From Anaeramoeba flamelloides (Eukaryota; Metamonada; Anaeramoebidae), in contig JANTQA010000029.1 in assembly GCA_027625915.1 (NCBI GenBank), positions 7,316,001 through 7,380,000 on the forward strand: a DNA stretch of 64,000 nucleotides, written 5' to 3'. The notes beneath the pieces were generated by a model, which ran no database searches, was not told the origin of the DNA, and was given only the letters and a program-made list of their open reading frames with translations. The stretch's first letter is position 1; each line of letters opens with the position of its first letter. A program made the position numbers and the translations under genes. Of the stretch, positions 24,656 to 37,099 are shown one piece after another.

Positions 24656-27600
24656 AAAAAAACAAAAATTATAACAACCTCGAATCTTAAAGTATAAATA
24701 CAACAGGGAATTTCTTTGAAAAGGAATACAATCACTATTTAAAATACTTTTTGTCAAAAATTTTATTTTTAAAAGAAAGTGTAGTATTAAAAAATATGTA
24801 AGGATCATATCAAAAATAATGTTTCACCTTTTTTTAGTTTTTGGTTTTATTTTTTTTTTATTTTTGATATATCTAAATTTTGGAATTCTGTAATAATTTC
24901 AAATCCAATTATCAATAACAGATCATTTTATAGTTGAATGCACAGATTTTTTGTAAATAAATTACAAATTTTTATAGGGTTTGAATGGTTATTTAAGAAA
25001 ATATTTTTTTTTTGAAAATTTCAAAATTAAAATCATTTTTTCACTTTTTTTGTTTTTTCATAATATTTTTTTAACAGGCAATTCAATACAATTGTTTTTT
25101 ATTGCCTCATCAATATTAAAGGTAAAAATATGTTATTCTTAATATAACTGAAACAGTGAAAATGATTGTAGAAAAATCTTATTGATTTCTATTGGAATTT
25201 TATTTGATCAGCAATCCAAGATCAAAATAACCTTGTTATATCTCACAATGTTGACTATAATAATTTGGTTTTTTCAATTGTAAAGAAATCTATTAATTTA
25301 TTAGTTTTATTTCATTTTATTATGAAATATCCAGAAATTTCTCTTATTCTGATTATTTCTTATTTTTTCTTCAAAAGGTCATTTATAAAAAATTATTGAT
25401 TTTGGGAAAAAAATTTGGGTCCATTTGACAAAAAAAAAGTTTGGAAGTTTCTGCAATTAAATAAAACGAAATTTAATAGAAATTTAATTAAACTTTTCTC
25501 ATTGTAATTCATTTCTATTTAGTAAACAAACTTTCTTCTTTAAAGTTTTTAAAAAAGCACTTTTATCATTTTTAATTAATGGAAAACAATATAAAAATAT
25601 TTTTAGAATTTTAGAATTTTTTTTAACAATCTGATTTGATCTTTACTCGTAAATATTTTTATTAAAATTTAAATAATTTTTGTTATAAAAAAATTGATTA
25701 TGAATTATGTGGATAAAATTATTTAATTCCCAAATATCTTTGAGATTTTTTTATTTTGAAAAATTAAATTTCATATTCAAATATACACACAATTTTTCTA
25801 AGTAAAAATTTCAAGTATTTCAAAATATATCAATTAAACTATCCTTATTAAAATAATTATAATATTTTGAAATCTGTTTAATAAAAAGATTTATTATTGA
25901 ACCAAAATAATTATCTCAAAAAAGAAAAAAATAATATCTACTTTAATACTTATTAAATAAATTATATTATTTGTATAATAATGTTTGAAATGATACTAAA
26001 TATGGTAGAAATTTTTTTATATAATTTAAGAAATAAAATCAATTTTATAACTACTTTTTTTGATATAAAATAGATTTCAACTATTTTTTTTTTCATTTTG
26101 CTATAAAAGAAATATGAGGAAAAGGGCCAAATTATTTGTTAAAAAAGATAACAAAATTATGTATGAGCAACCTTTGAAAAACAACTAAAAACAAAAATAA
26201 ATCCTTTTAAATTTGATTATTTTCTAAAAAAAAATTGATTACCTACTATTAATTGATTTGGTGGTTTATTATTAATCCAAAGATTTAAAGCATCAATATA
26301 TTTTGTTTATTTCTCATATTTTCAATATTTTTAAACAAATAAAAATAATTTAACTTAATAATTCAAATAATAAAAAAAATAATAAATATTATCATCTAAG
26401 ATATTATAATAATAATAATTTCGTTGTTTACACTCTGAATATTTGAAATATAAAATTACTTGAACTTTTAAATTTCTTGAAATTAAATAATAATTCTTAA
26501 AATAAATGATCATTTTTTTCTGTATTTTAATGTTTAAATATTTTATTAATTTTTATTGTATTTTTACAATAAGATAAAATTTTCAGATTTTTTTATTATT
26601 TATAAAAAAAAATATCAGAAATTATGACAAGTGAGGTTTTATAATAATATTTATAGTGAAATTTTTCATTTTGTTTTTTTGATTCCTATATATAAAATAA
26701 AAAAAGATCTTGATATTTATACTAAAAATTAAATTCTTAAAAATAAATTCTTTTTTAAAAAAAGAAATATTGTCTCCAAAGTTGATAAATGGAGCGTTTT
26801 TATCAAGTTTAAACACATTTTAATATGAAAAAATAATCTATTAATTTGGGAAAAAAATAAAAAAATAAGAATCACAAATCCATTAGAAATATAAATTTTA
26901 ATCACAGTTTGTGGAATTTTATTTATTGCTAATACTATTTCTATCAGGTCTTTACCCCCTGTTTCAGGACGTGGATAATTTTTAAGTTGGACATGTAAAT
27001 GATATAATATTTTTTTTACTTTAATATTTTAATTATTTTTTTTTTATTTTTTATTTAATAAATTTTCTTTGATTACCCCTTTCTCTCAATAAATAGAATA
27101 ATAAAATTTCGATTAAACATCTAAATAATTTCAGTATGAGATTTCAACCAGTGATAAATAAATAATTATTTGTGTAAAATTTTCTGAATTATTTCAATAA
27201 AATTTAAGATTATTTATATTTGGATTCACTGAATGTTTTATTTGTATTTGTATTTTTTATAGAAATAAAAATACACATTCATAAAATATAAATCAACATT
27301 CCAAAACAGAAACAGTTATTTTTGTTTTAACCTTCTTTTTTAAAGATAACATCAATCTACAACTCGTTAGAATTTCTCAGCAAAAATATATTTTGAAGGC
27401 AAACTTGATGATTTTTTGGGTAATTTTTGAATTAGGAAATGATTTTAAATTTTTTTTATAATTTTTTACAATTTTTTTTTTGAAATTTCTTGTGTTATTT
27501 GTTGAAAGAAAAGGACTCTAAAATTTTTCTCTATTTTTTTAAAAAAAATTCTAATTTGAACTTTCTTTTTTTTTTTTTCTTCTATGAAAAGTAGAACTTG

Positions 27601-27808
27601 ATGAAACGAATCCAAAATTTATTTTTTGTTTATTTTCAGTTTATTTGGTTCTTTAATATCTATTTAAGGAGAAAAAAAAAGAAACATGTTGTTTTGATAT
27701 GAAAAATAGGTACGAGTGTTTCTGAAAGATTTTTTAATAACAGTAAAACAACTTTAACAAAGTATGAAATTAATCGTAAACTAAAACTTGTAAAAAAAAA
27801 ACACTTCC

Positions 27809-28371
27809 TTAATTGTTAGAATCCCTGAAATTTTCTTAAAAAAATAATTGTGTTGAACTTGGCATTGGGACTATTTAATTTAATTCTTAATTGATCGACC
27901 TTTAACTTATTATGAGATTTTATAATTGTCCAAAAAGTCAATTTTTGTTAATTTTATTCTTCTTTTTCCAAAATTAAAATTGAAAAGTTTAAAAATAATA
28001 AACTGGAAGGTGTTTATTTATAAATTTTACTTTTAGGGTTGTCAATTGAAAATTTCTTTTCCATTTTGCTACAATTATCTTAAAACAACAATTAATTTTT
28101 TTTACAAGCTCAAAATAAAACCAAACCTAAATAAATTTTTCAACCAACAACCCAAAAATCAAATTACTTAATTATCTTCCAATTTTTATTAACACACTTC
28201 AAAAGGAATTTCGGAAAAAAAAATCAATAAATTGTCAAAAATTGACTTTTTGGACAATTATAAAATCTCATAATAAGTCAAAGATGGATCAGATAAGAAC
28301 CAAACTAACAAGCTACCATTCTCCAGACACAAGTTCATCTTTTTTCAAATTTCAGGGATTGTAAACCTTAA
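27809..28371. mobile_element. TTAA-ended foldback element, copy 2
   Basis: This is 563 bp, the same length and plan as 19081-19644. It starts TTAATTGTTAGAATCCCTGA and ends AGGGATTGTAAACCTTAA. The long arms contain TTATGAGATTTTATAATTGT and its complement. The loop carries AAATAAAACCAAACCTAAAT, as copy 1 does. It is non-coding. Confidence 0.68.
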
Positions 28372-28799
28372 AGTCCAATATTCTTGATGATTTAGATTCT
28401 TACTGAATTTTTCATAAACTTTTTTTACTGATAAATATTTAAAATAAAACACTTTGAGAGAAAACTTGGTATTAAATTATAGCCCAGAAATTAGTGACAC
28501 TTTAACTGATAAAATAGGAGATTTACAATATAAAATCTAATGACTTTATCAAACTTTTAAAACACTAACCTACTTTTTCTTAACCTCGTAAAAAAATACT
28601 TTACAACAGTTTTCTCATTTCAAAGTGGTAAAAAGGAAAAAATTTTTTAAAACAAATCTTTTTTGTGTCTTGAGGACAAAAAATAAAAAATTCATTTTTT
28701 ACAAATTAATTTTTTTTGGTTACAAGAATTAACAAGTTTATTTTGTCATTTTCAACTTAAACTAACCTTTTTTTCACATTTCCTTTACTCTTTTTTTAA

Positions 28800-29606
28800 A
28801 TGTCCAACCATAAGAAGAAGAAAAAATCAAAACACTCAAGAACAAAAACACCCTCTACGACTCAAAAAAATAAAAACAACCCACAAAATGGATCAACAAG
28901 AGGACAAACAGGGAGTGCTATCAAAGAAAAAATGAGAACACTCAAACACAAAACCTCCAAGGAAAATCTCCGAGGGGGGAAAAACAAATATGACAGCAAG
29001 ATGAGGGTGCACTTAAAAAAAAGTTTGAATAAAGAATCACACAGAATGTTCAAAAAATTTTCCAAAATAATTCCTCATAAGAAAACATCAAAAAAAAAAA
29101 TTCAAAAGTCTCATCAAAACAACAATAGGCTGTCAAAAGAAAACATAAAAACCAACACAAAAAGAAACAAAAGAAAAGAGAAAACAATTTACAAGTCAAA
29201 TTCAATAAATGAACAACAACCATCGCAGAATAATTTAACTCGAAAAACCAAAACCTTGCTATCTGAAAACAATTTGTATGAAATTGTACAAGAAGAGAAC
29301 AAAAACGAGAACAATAACAAGAACCAAACCAAGAACAGCAATAGGAACCAAAGAGAGAATAAGAATAAGAATAAGAATAAGAATAAGAACAAGAAAACGA
29401 AAAAGAATTATAATGAAAAGTCTGGCGATTATAAAGGGAGTAAATTGAAAAAGGATCAAACAAATTTTGTTGATTTGCAAAATAAAAACACAAAAAACGA
29501 AACGAAGAATAATTTTGGTCTTCTCCAAAACTCAAAAATGGAATTGATCCAAAGTGAAGAGCAAAATGATTATCCTCAAAATATAAATTCACCACTTATG
29601 GATGGG
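28800..29606 (+). CDS. Lys/Asn-rich basic protein, 3' end unresolved
   Basis: The ATG follows a pyrimidine-rich leader and opens a 269-codon exon ending NSPLMDG at a strong donor (GTAAGC at 29607). The protein is very basic: poly-Lys start, many Ser/Thr/Asn, and an (Asn-Lys)n run near residues 195-205. No domain is recognised, and a disordered nuclear or nucleolar protein is only a guess. Without splicing the frame runs to 29723 and adds a hydrophobic tail. That stretch is T-rich like other introns here, so I read it as intron. One possible last exon is AGACGAATGATTGGGTGA at 29809-29826, which would add only five residues. The true end is unknown. Confidence 0.5.
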
Positions 29607-29911
29607 GTAAGCTACTTTTTACTTTTTCTTGTCTCTTTTCTATTTTCTATAATCTGTTTTCTATTGCTTTCTTTGGCTTTACCCTTTATTTTTTTTGACA
29701 ATTATTCGAAATTTATCCTTTGATTTTTGAAACTAAATGAATTGGCCTCGATTAAAATTTTCAATTCAATTTTTCTCTGCTTGAAAACATTTTGCTATTT
29801 TTGTTAAGAGACGAATGATTGGGTGAGTTTCTTCACTTTAATGAGTTGATCAGTAAATTAGGAACCTTGTTTTTTAATTCCAAATAATGTTATTCTTTCA
29901 TTTTCTTTTTT

Positions 29912-30330
29912 TAGTGTTTCTTCATTCGGTAATAATTCCTCTTATCTTTGAAATATTTCAAAACTAAAGAAAGGTTTAAAGAGTTGCGTTGTTATAGCTT
30001 TTTTTATGAATTTTAGTAGATTATATTTCGTGTCCTTCTTTGAAATTTTATTTTTCTTTTGATTTTTTTATTTGTCAAAAATTTGTTTTTGATTTTTTAA
30101 AAAGTTTTTAATTTGAAAAATAAATTTAAAAATCAAATTTTCGTTAAATAAAAAACTCAAAATGAATTCTACCTTAAAGAAATTTAGTTAGCATATAAAA
30201 AAGAATTATTTCAGATATTTAAGAATAAAAATTATGGGATGATTTTTGAGATTTGCTGGCTTGGATTATTTTTTACAATAAAACCCCTTTAATTAATATT
30301 TTGAAGAAGTGATATTCCTAGCAGTTTAAT
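29912..30330. repeat. Dispersed repeat, related copy at 59206-59600
   Basis: TTTTAGTGTTTCTTCATT followed by AATAATTC..CT..TCTT and AAATATTTCAAAA is shared with 59206 onward. Similarity continues weakly for a few hundred bases. The family is unknown. Confidence 0.45.
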
Positions 30331-31157
30331 TCTTATAAATTTAATAGTATTTGGGATAATAAATCAAATATAAAATTTTATCAAATTTTTTATTATTAAA
30401 AACTTTCCAAAAAAAATCGAGTTCGGTCCAACGAAACAGACAAAAGTATAATAACTCTTTTTTTTTTTTTTTCTTTTTTGTTTTTGGAAAATCAATTCTA
30501 AAAAAAATAATTGTTCAAAGATAAAATGCACTTCTTTTGATATACAAAATTCAAGAAACATAAAAAAAAAAATGACAAGAGTATCCAATTGGTTAAAAAA
30601 TCAATTTCAATAAAAAGTGTAAGAAGATCCCATTAACAAAACAATGCAATTAACAAAAAAAAAAGTTGACAAGTTTATAATTTCAAAAAATAAAAATAAA
30701 AATAAAAGAAAATTTAACAGGATTTTAAATTTCAAAAATGCAAATTTTTAAAAATTCAATCACTTGTTTCTTATTTTTAATATTCATAAAGAATTAAATT
30801 TCTTATATTTGAAACAAATTGTTTTTATTAAGTACACAATCAATTTAATTCGATTTAATCTAATTCATTGTTATTAAGTAACCCTCTAAATTTAAAAGAA
30901 TAAGGATTTTATAACATTCTTGAGATAAAAAAATCATTTGGTATATAATAGAAAATGAAAAAAAAAATCTTCAAGATCTCAAAAAATACAAAGAATAACA
31001 CTTCAAAATCAACACATTTGTTTTCAAAATGATCAATCACAACCATTCAAATTGGAAATTGAGTGTTTACCTTGACGCTTTTTTCTAAAAATGTCCTCGT
31101 TTTTCATTGTTGATTTTTAGAGATCGATCGTATATATGGATTGGCTTTTAATTGGTA

Positions 31158-31914
31158 TTAAGGGATTAGTGTCTACCAAGGAGAAGCCCAGGAAAAAAGC
31201 ATGTTGTTATTGGGCCTAACCACATTAGTGCTACATGGTTCAAATGTCTCTAATAAATCGATTAGTTAAGTAGTAATATTTGTTGATCTTATCAATGAAA
31301 AATGATCCTTGTATTTCTAAAAAACTCCACAATTTCAGATTAAAATCTACATTTCGCCATAAATTTAAAGGTTGAATTATCAATATTCAGACTACAAAGC
31401 CACAAAATATCTTTCTTAAATTTGTGGTGAAATGTAGATTAGTTACTAAATAATTCGTTTTTTTTTAAAAATTAAATAATTAACCAATAGATTTTTTTGA
31501 CAAATTATTTCTCAAACCATGCAAATATATTGATGCTACAAGTATCTTTATCAAAAGCAAACAAAACCAATCAGTCTTTGTGCTTTTATGTTGATGATTA
31601 TTGAGTTAATCTTTGTAATTAAAAAATTATAAAAATAGTTACTTTTGGAAGTTCTAAATCTAAATTATTCAATACCAGAATACTATTATTTTGGAGTTTC
31701 TATTTTTAGATTTGGAAAAGGAATTAAAAAAAATTTTTTCAAAATGAAACTTTTTTAATTGTGATCATTAGTAAAAAATGTAATAATTTATTGTGCAATA
31801 AGATTTATAATAGATTTTTTAGAGCTATTTGAGCCATGGTGCACTAATATCATTTACACCCAATTACGACATACTTTGATTATAGAGAAATCTATGGTGA
31901 TGCTAATCCCTTAA
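31158..31914. mobile_element. Long-TIR element with TTAA ends, best copy
   Basis: This is 757 bp. It starts TTAAGGGATTAGTGTCTACC and ends ATGGTGATGCTAATCCCTTAA. The terminal inverted repeats are imperfect and exceed 100 bp; both include TTAGTGC..CATGG.TCAAAT..CTCTAA. Diverged copies lie at about 37100-37980 and 54690-55437. An internal short palindrome contains CTACATTTC..AAATTTAA. It is non-coding. Confidence 0.6.
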
Positions 31915-32454
31915 GACATCATAAAAACTAAAAAAATTTTTTTTCCATTTCATAAAACTATTTTTTACCTTAATGACTCAGCCCTTAATTTATCAATAAA
32001 AGATCGTAAAAACCTTCGGAAATATGAAAGGATGGCATTTATAATGTATCCGAAAAATTCATTGGGAACTTACATTCTTAATTTATAAAAGTTATAATTG
32101 AAAGAGTTTAAATCCAAAAAAAAAAAAAAAAACAGAAGAAAATACATTTTTTTCCTTTAAAATTCAAACAATAGTATTTATTACAATAATTGATTTTGTG
32201 AGAAAAAAAAAATTAATTCAAAAATTTTTGCAAACAAACAACTAGAATATTTTTGTGATCAAAAATTTAAAATAAAATTGATTGATTGATTTTTTATAAG
32301 TAAAGATAATTTCCTATTTTTCGAAAAAAGAACAATTTAACATAAAAAACAAATTTAATAAAAATATTTTCGGAATAGTTCTCAAAAAAAAAAACACAAA
32401 AATTTTAAATAAAAAAAAAAACTTTAAATTATTATTATTATTATTAAAGAAATC

Positions 32455-33080
32455 TAAATTACACTCTAAATGCCCGTTTACTTTAATTCCCTTTCTGAAA
32501 GATTTTTTTAAGCTTAAAATCATAGATTTCAAGATTATCAAAGAGAAAGACATTCCCAAAATTTTTTATGTTTAAAATAAAAAAAAAATTGATCAATTAA
32601 AAATCGAAAAGAAATTTAAAAAAGAGTTTATAAGAAAAAAAATAAGAAAATAGAAAAATAAAAAGGGTTTATAAGAAGTAATCGGTAAACAATCAAAAAA
32701 AAAAACCAATGCCATCTTTAATTAACAACACCCAAAATCAAAGCCACAATACTATTTGTTTAATTTAATTTAATTTGATAATTGATCATGAATGTTCATT
32801 AGAGGAATAAGCTGTTTAATTGTTTAATTTCTTTTTTCTTTTTTTTGATCTGATTTGTTTTTTAAACCTTTGATATTTGTAGCCTTTGCTTTTTCTTTTT
32901 TTATTTTCAAGTTACCCATACTTTCATGTTTCAGTTTCTCAGTATTAGCAAATAACCAATTGATCTTTTTCCTTTGTAACTCTTCTCCCCAATATAAAGA
33001 AAATCTAGGGAGTGAAAAAATGGAAAAAAATAACAAAAAAACCTTTTTATATTCATTTATTACTTCATCCAAATTTAACA
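32455..33080 (-). repeat. Dispersed repeat with conserved minus-strand exon-like frame
   Basis: It begins AAATTACACTCTAAATGCC. Relatives are at 51360-51720, 51905-52450 and, as a 5' fragment, 41148-41250. Minus-strand translation of three copies keeps one peptide theme: LYWGEELQRKKI..., then ANTEKLKHESMGNLKIKKEK. The other copies read LYWEEELQRKKI and TVTLKHESMSNLKIK. This fits an old protein-coding repeat or duplicated exon of unknown function. Confidence 0.55.
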
Positions 33081-33122
33081 ATTCAATTTTTTTTATTATT
33101 TATTTCATAATAATTTGAATAT

Positions 33123-34073
33123 ATGCACATCCCACATACATATACACATATACATAAGCTAACTGTTGAAGAAATGATCTCACAAACATGTTTACTTGGC
33201 ATTCCACCCATTGTATTAAAAAGAGTTGATGAGCTCCGAAAACTTCAAATTGAAACAACATTATTAGAACATGAATTACAAGAGAAAATTAGAAATTTAC
33301 AATTCCAATATGCCAACAAAGTACAAGTTATTTTAGAAAAGAGGTCAAAAATAGTTAAAGGAAATGAAAAACAGGAAGAGGAAACAAAGGGTATACCCTT
33401 ATTTTGGTTAAAAGTATTACTCCATCATCCAATCACCAGAAATTTAATCCAGGAACATGACGAATTTGCTTTAAAATATTTGGATGATATCCAGGTCGAA
33501 TTATTAAAAAAGGATCCAGGATTTAGCTTACATTTCTTTTTTTCACCAAATCCATATTTTGAAAATAAAACTTTAATAAAAGTTTATCATTTAAGTGAAG
33601 AGATAGGTCTTACCCATAATTTGTTTTTGGAAAAAACTGAAGGGACAAAAATTTTCTGGAAAAAAGATAAAGATTTATGTGTTGATATCGAAGAAATCAC
33701 CAAAAGAAACGTATCAACGGGTAAATGTAAAACGTATAGAAAATATAAACCCTGTAAAAGTTTTTTTAATTTTTTTAATGGGCGGCAAATTACTGAATTT
33801 GATAGAGAAAACGAAATTTTTGAAATACAAACCCAACTTGAGGCAGATTTTGAACTTGGTAACATTTTCAAAGACACAATTATCCCCTTAGCTGTTTTAT
33901 ATTTTTCTGGAGAAGCCCTTTCACTTGAAGATATCCTAAGTAACTCATCAGAGTCAAGTTTTTCTGGATCAAATACAAATTATTTAGTTAATTCGCTATC
34001 AGGATCAGGTTCAAGATCAAGTTCGGGATCAGATCAATATTATTCATATTCAAGCAAATCTGAAAATGATTAA
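33123..34073 (+). CDS. NAP1: NAP1-family histone chaperone
   Basis: 316 aa as one exon. NAP1 proteins carry H2A-H2B (and H1) and assemble nucleosomes. The order fits the family: PPIVLKRVDELRKLQ opening a long dimerisation helix (about 28-78), GIPLFWLKVL (90-99), EHDEFALKYLDDI (111-123), FSLHFFFSPNPYFEN (134-148), KSFFNFF (212-218) and DFELGNIFKDTIIP (242-255), followed by LYFSGEA. The acidic tail usual for NAP1 is replaced by a Ser/Gly/Asn-rich tail (about 272-316). ATG 33174 is an alternative start, 17 codons in. ACATAAG before CTAACT at 33159 could be a splice acceptor, with an unseen upstream exon. The first 17 residues look unlike the family. A dispersed repeat ends within about 45 bp upstream. 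Confidence 0.88.
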   Translation: MHIPHTYTHIHKLTVEEMISQTCLLGIPPIVLKRVDELRKLQIETTLLEHELQEKIRNLQFQYANKVQVILEKRSKIVKGNEKQEEETKGIPLFWLKVLLHHPITRNLIQEHDEFALKYLDDIQVELLKKDPGFSLHFFFSPNPYFENKTLIKVYHLSEEIGLTHNLFLEKTEGTKIFWKKDKDLCVDIEEITKRNVSTGKCKTYRKYKPCKSFFNFFNGRQITEFDRENEIFEIQTQLEADFELGNIFKDTIIPLAVLYFSGEALSLEDILSNSSESSFSGSNTNYLVNSLSGSGSRSSSGSDQYYSYSSKSEND

Positions 34074-36335
34074 TTTAAAGTTCTCCCATGAATTTTGTTA
34101 ATTTTTAATTCTTTATTTATTTTTATTTTTTTTTTTTAAATTTTTAAAACGAAATTTTAAAAATTAATTCTCTTGAAATATAAAACCATTAATAAATTTT
34201 AAATAAAAATTAAACATGATTATCATTTTTTTTTCAATTATTTTTTTTGCAATCTCATTTACAATTTTTATTTTAGGATAATGCATATTTTAGGCATAGT
34301 GAATATTATTTTTACCTACCAACAGATTTATATACTGAGAAAATATATTAGTCAAGAGATTTTATTATTAATTAATAATTTATGGTTTTTTTTTTTGAAA
34401 TATTTGAGTTGGGCAAAACTGTTTTGTGTAAATTGTGTTTTTCTCTCATTTTCTCCCATAGTTTACCCAACCATGATGAAAAAATTTCATTATTGATTTG
34501 CAAGTGTTTATAAATTTGATTCTTTATTCTTTGACTTTTCGCCTTTGAATTCTTTTTATTCTGGAGGGGCTTTTAAAAGCAAAAAAATTATATCTTTTTA
34601 GTTGATGAATTAATCCCTTTTTGATTTAAAACTGTTATTATATTCGCATCTTGTACTTATGTGAATGGGGAATATATATTTTTTTTTATATTATGGTAAT
34701 TCTAATAGTTTTCACTTAAATACTTGGATTAATCCTGTATTACTGAAATATGCAAAATTAATAGAAACACACCTATTCGTCTCTACAAAACAGAATTCAA
34801 AATAGAAAATATGGATAATATCAGTTAATAACAAAAAATTCAAATTCAAAAAAAAACAATAATAAATCTATCTCTGTCTTGTTTCGAGACATTAATAAAA
34901 TTCAATCAACGAACAAACAATACTATTAACTGGAATTAAGAAGATATAATTGAACAAAAAAAAAAAAAAAAGAAATATAATGTATATAAATATAATGAAT
35001 AATTTAATTTAAAGATCTGAAAATGTTATTGGGCTATTTTTAATTTATTAAAAAAAATCTAGGGTAAAATTTTTGATTTTTATCAATTCTTTTGAATTTT
35101 GAAAAAACACCATTATAGTTTCGGAAAAGGGAGAAACACGGTTTTTAATTGGTAAAATTACTTTAAATGAAAAGTAAGATCAATTAATAAAAGAATAAAT
35201 TAATAATTAAAGAAAAAATGAAGGATTAAACACAATAACTGTTTGTAATACTAGTTTTTGTCATGTTTTTCTTTGATAGTTCAATTATTAAAAATTTGTT
35301 CAAAAAATTTACTATTTTTACAATCTCTTAAACTAAACCAACAATTTCGATATGAAAGTAGATTTAAATTGTGTTTGTTGGTTTGATTGAAAAAAATATA
35401 ATGGATTATTATTTGAAATTGATTGTTTTTTTTTCTTTGAATTCATTTTACTTTTCATTGTCATTAATGTTTTCAATGAAAACAATATTCCACCTATTTT
35501 CCTGTTTCGCCTTTTTTCCACAAAGGTTAAACCTTTTTTAATTTTGAATAGGAAAAAAATTATAAGATCAAATTTTTGGATAATTTTTACAGATTTTGAA
35601 AAAAACCAACGTTACCTTTACAAGTATTTAATAAAATTGAGTAAAATTGATTTTTCTCTATTCTTTCAAATTCTGGAAAAAAGTTTTAAGATTTTTTTGA
35701 CTTTTTGAAATTTATTTAATTTTCTTTTTATTTCATAAATTTAAAAAAAAACACACTACAACACACCATGAAACTCCACAAAAACATTTCACAATAATAA
35801 AATATCAAAATTATTTAAAAAATAAAGATATTTAAGTTATCCTTTAAGCTTAACTAACTTAACATTTAGGAGATTTATTAAAAGCCTAAATGGATATTAA
35901 TATTTAATAGATAAAAATTCAATTCAAATTTGTATTCCATGTTTGAAGTCTGAACATACATATGTATAGAAAATATCAACAATTTTTTATCGATATGTAC
36001 TTGCTAAGAAAAAAAAATATAGATTAATATTTCATAACAAAATAAATTACAGGAAATAAATCTTAATGAATTAATTTTAGAACATGATTATTTGAAATCA
36101 TTTTCCTTATATGCTAATCATGAAATCTAAAAGATTTTAAAATTAAATTTCGAAAAGGAAATTTTTGTCTAAGGGCTACTAGAGTGTAATTTAAACTTCT
36201 TCAATAATAAAAAAAAAATATGTAGGTTTTATCAATAAAAATACCACCAAAAGAAAAATAATTTTATAATATAGTGATATTTTTTGTGCCCATCTTAGCT
36301 AAAAAACAAGGATAGTATTTAAAATGTAAAATTTG

Positions 36336-36857
36336 TTTCAGTCAAAGTGGCATTACATTTTTTTCAAATATAGAATATTTTATAGAATTGACATTTGAAG
36401 AATAATTAAAAAATAAGTAGTATCATACACATGGGAGAAAAGTTGATATCTATATAGTGTAAAAATAATAAATAAATCCATAAATTTTCTTAAAAAAACG
36501 AAGAATTCAAAATTCTTAGATTATCTATGGTGAAAAACAAAACCATTCATTTTAGATCTCTAATTGAAGATCAAATACAAATTCCAAGAAAAATAAATAT
36601 AATTTTTTTCCAATCATTTTCTATTATTTTAATAACATTTGATATAACACATTTTTATATAGTGACCATCAATCATGTAATAAAAAAAAACTGTTAAAGA
36701 ATTAAGTTGTTCAAAAAAAAAAACTTGAAAAAACAGAATATATGAAAAAATGATTTCAATTTTGGAAATTTCCAAAATAGATTTTAAACTTCGAATCATC
36801 TATTTAAACCATTTAAACACACGTAATTCACCCATTATAACTGGACCCCTTTGTATG
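36336..36857. mobile_element. GTCAAAGGGGCCCA-family element, shorter copy
   Basis: The left end TTTCAGTCAAAGTGGCATTA and the right end ATAACTGGACCCCTTTGTA are inverted relatives of the ends of 49224-49893. Interior blocks match too: GAAAAAATGATTTCAATTTT, then TTTCCAAAATA, then TTTAAACACA. It is non-coding. Confidence 0.5.
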
Positions 36858-37099
36858 GAATACGGTTTATATTTGGCACACTTCGAGAACGCACTCTCTA
36901 AAATTATAAATCTTTTAAATGATTATTATTTTTAGAAAATGTTGAGATTCTAATTTAATCGAACTTTATTTCATTGATTTTTTGACTTTTTGACTTTTTT
37001 CATATTAGAATTGTTTGTAGCCTTTGAATCCAACGGGCCATATGGAATAATTTAATGTTATAACATTATTCTTCTAGTTTTGATAATCAAATTGTCAAA

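Larger units (their letters stand above)
23630..28799. other. Intergenic desert with extreme homopolymers
   Basis: No gene is supported in 5.2 kb. It contains long T runs just after the SERBP1-like stop (23711-23756), a T59 run at 24596-24654, a lone TGTAAATTACAC repeat-family tip near 24250, and the TTAA foldback at 27809-28371. The rest is featureless AT-rich sequence. Confidence 0.6.
29607..33122. other. Intergenic or intronic region with two repeat families
   Basis: It is not known whether part of this is intron of the preceding gene. It contains a diverged repeat at 29912-30330 (related copy at 59206-59600), a 757-bp long-TIR element at 31158-31914, and a dispersed repeat at 32455-33080 with a conserved minus-strand reading frame. 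Confidence 0.5.

Noticed and set aside
24447-24808. Poly-Lys and poly-Phe frames
   Set aside because: They are translations of the T59 homopolymer region.
29050-29595. Minus-strand Phe/Tyr/Ser-rich frame of 181 aa
   Set aside because: It is antisense to the AAG/AAT/AAC-rich basic gene and its repeats mirror that composition.
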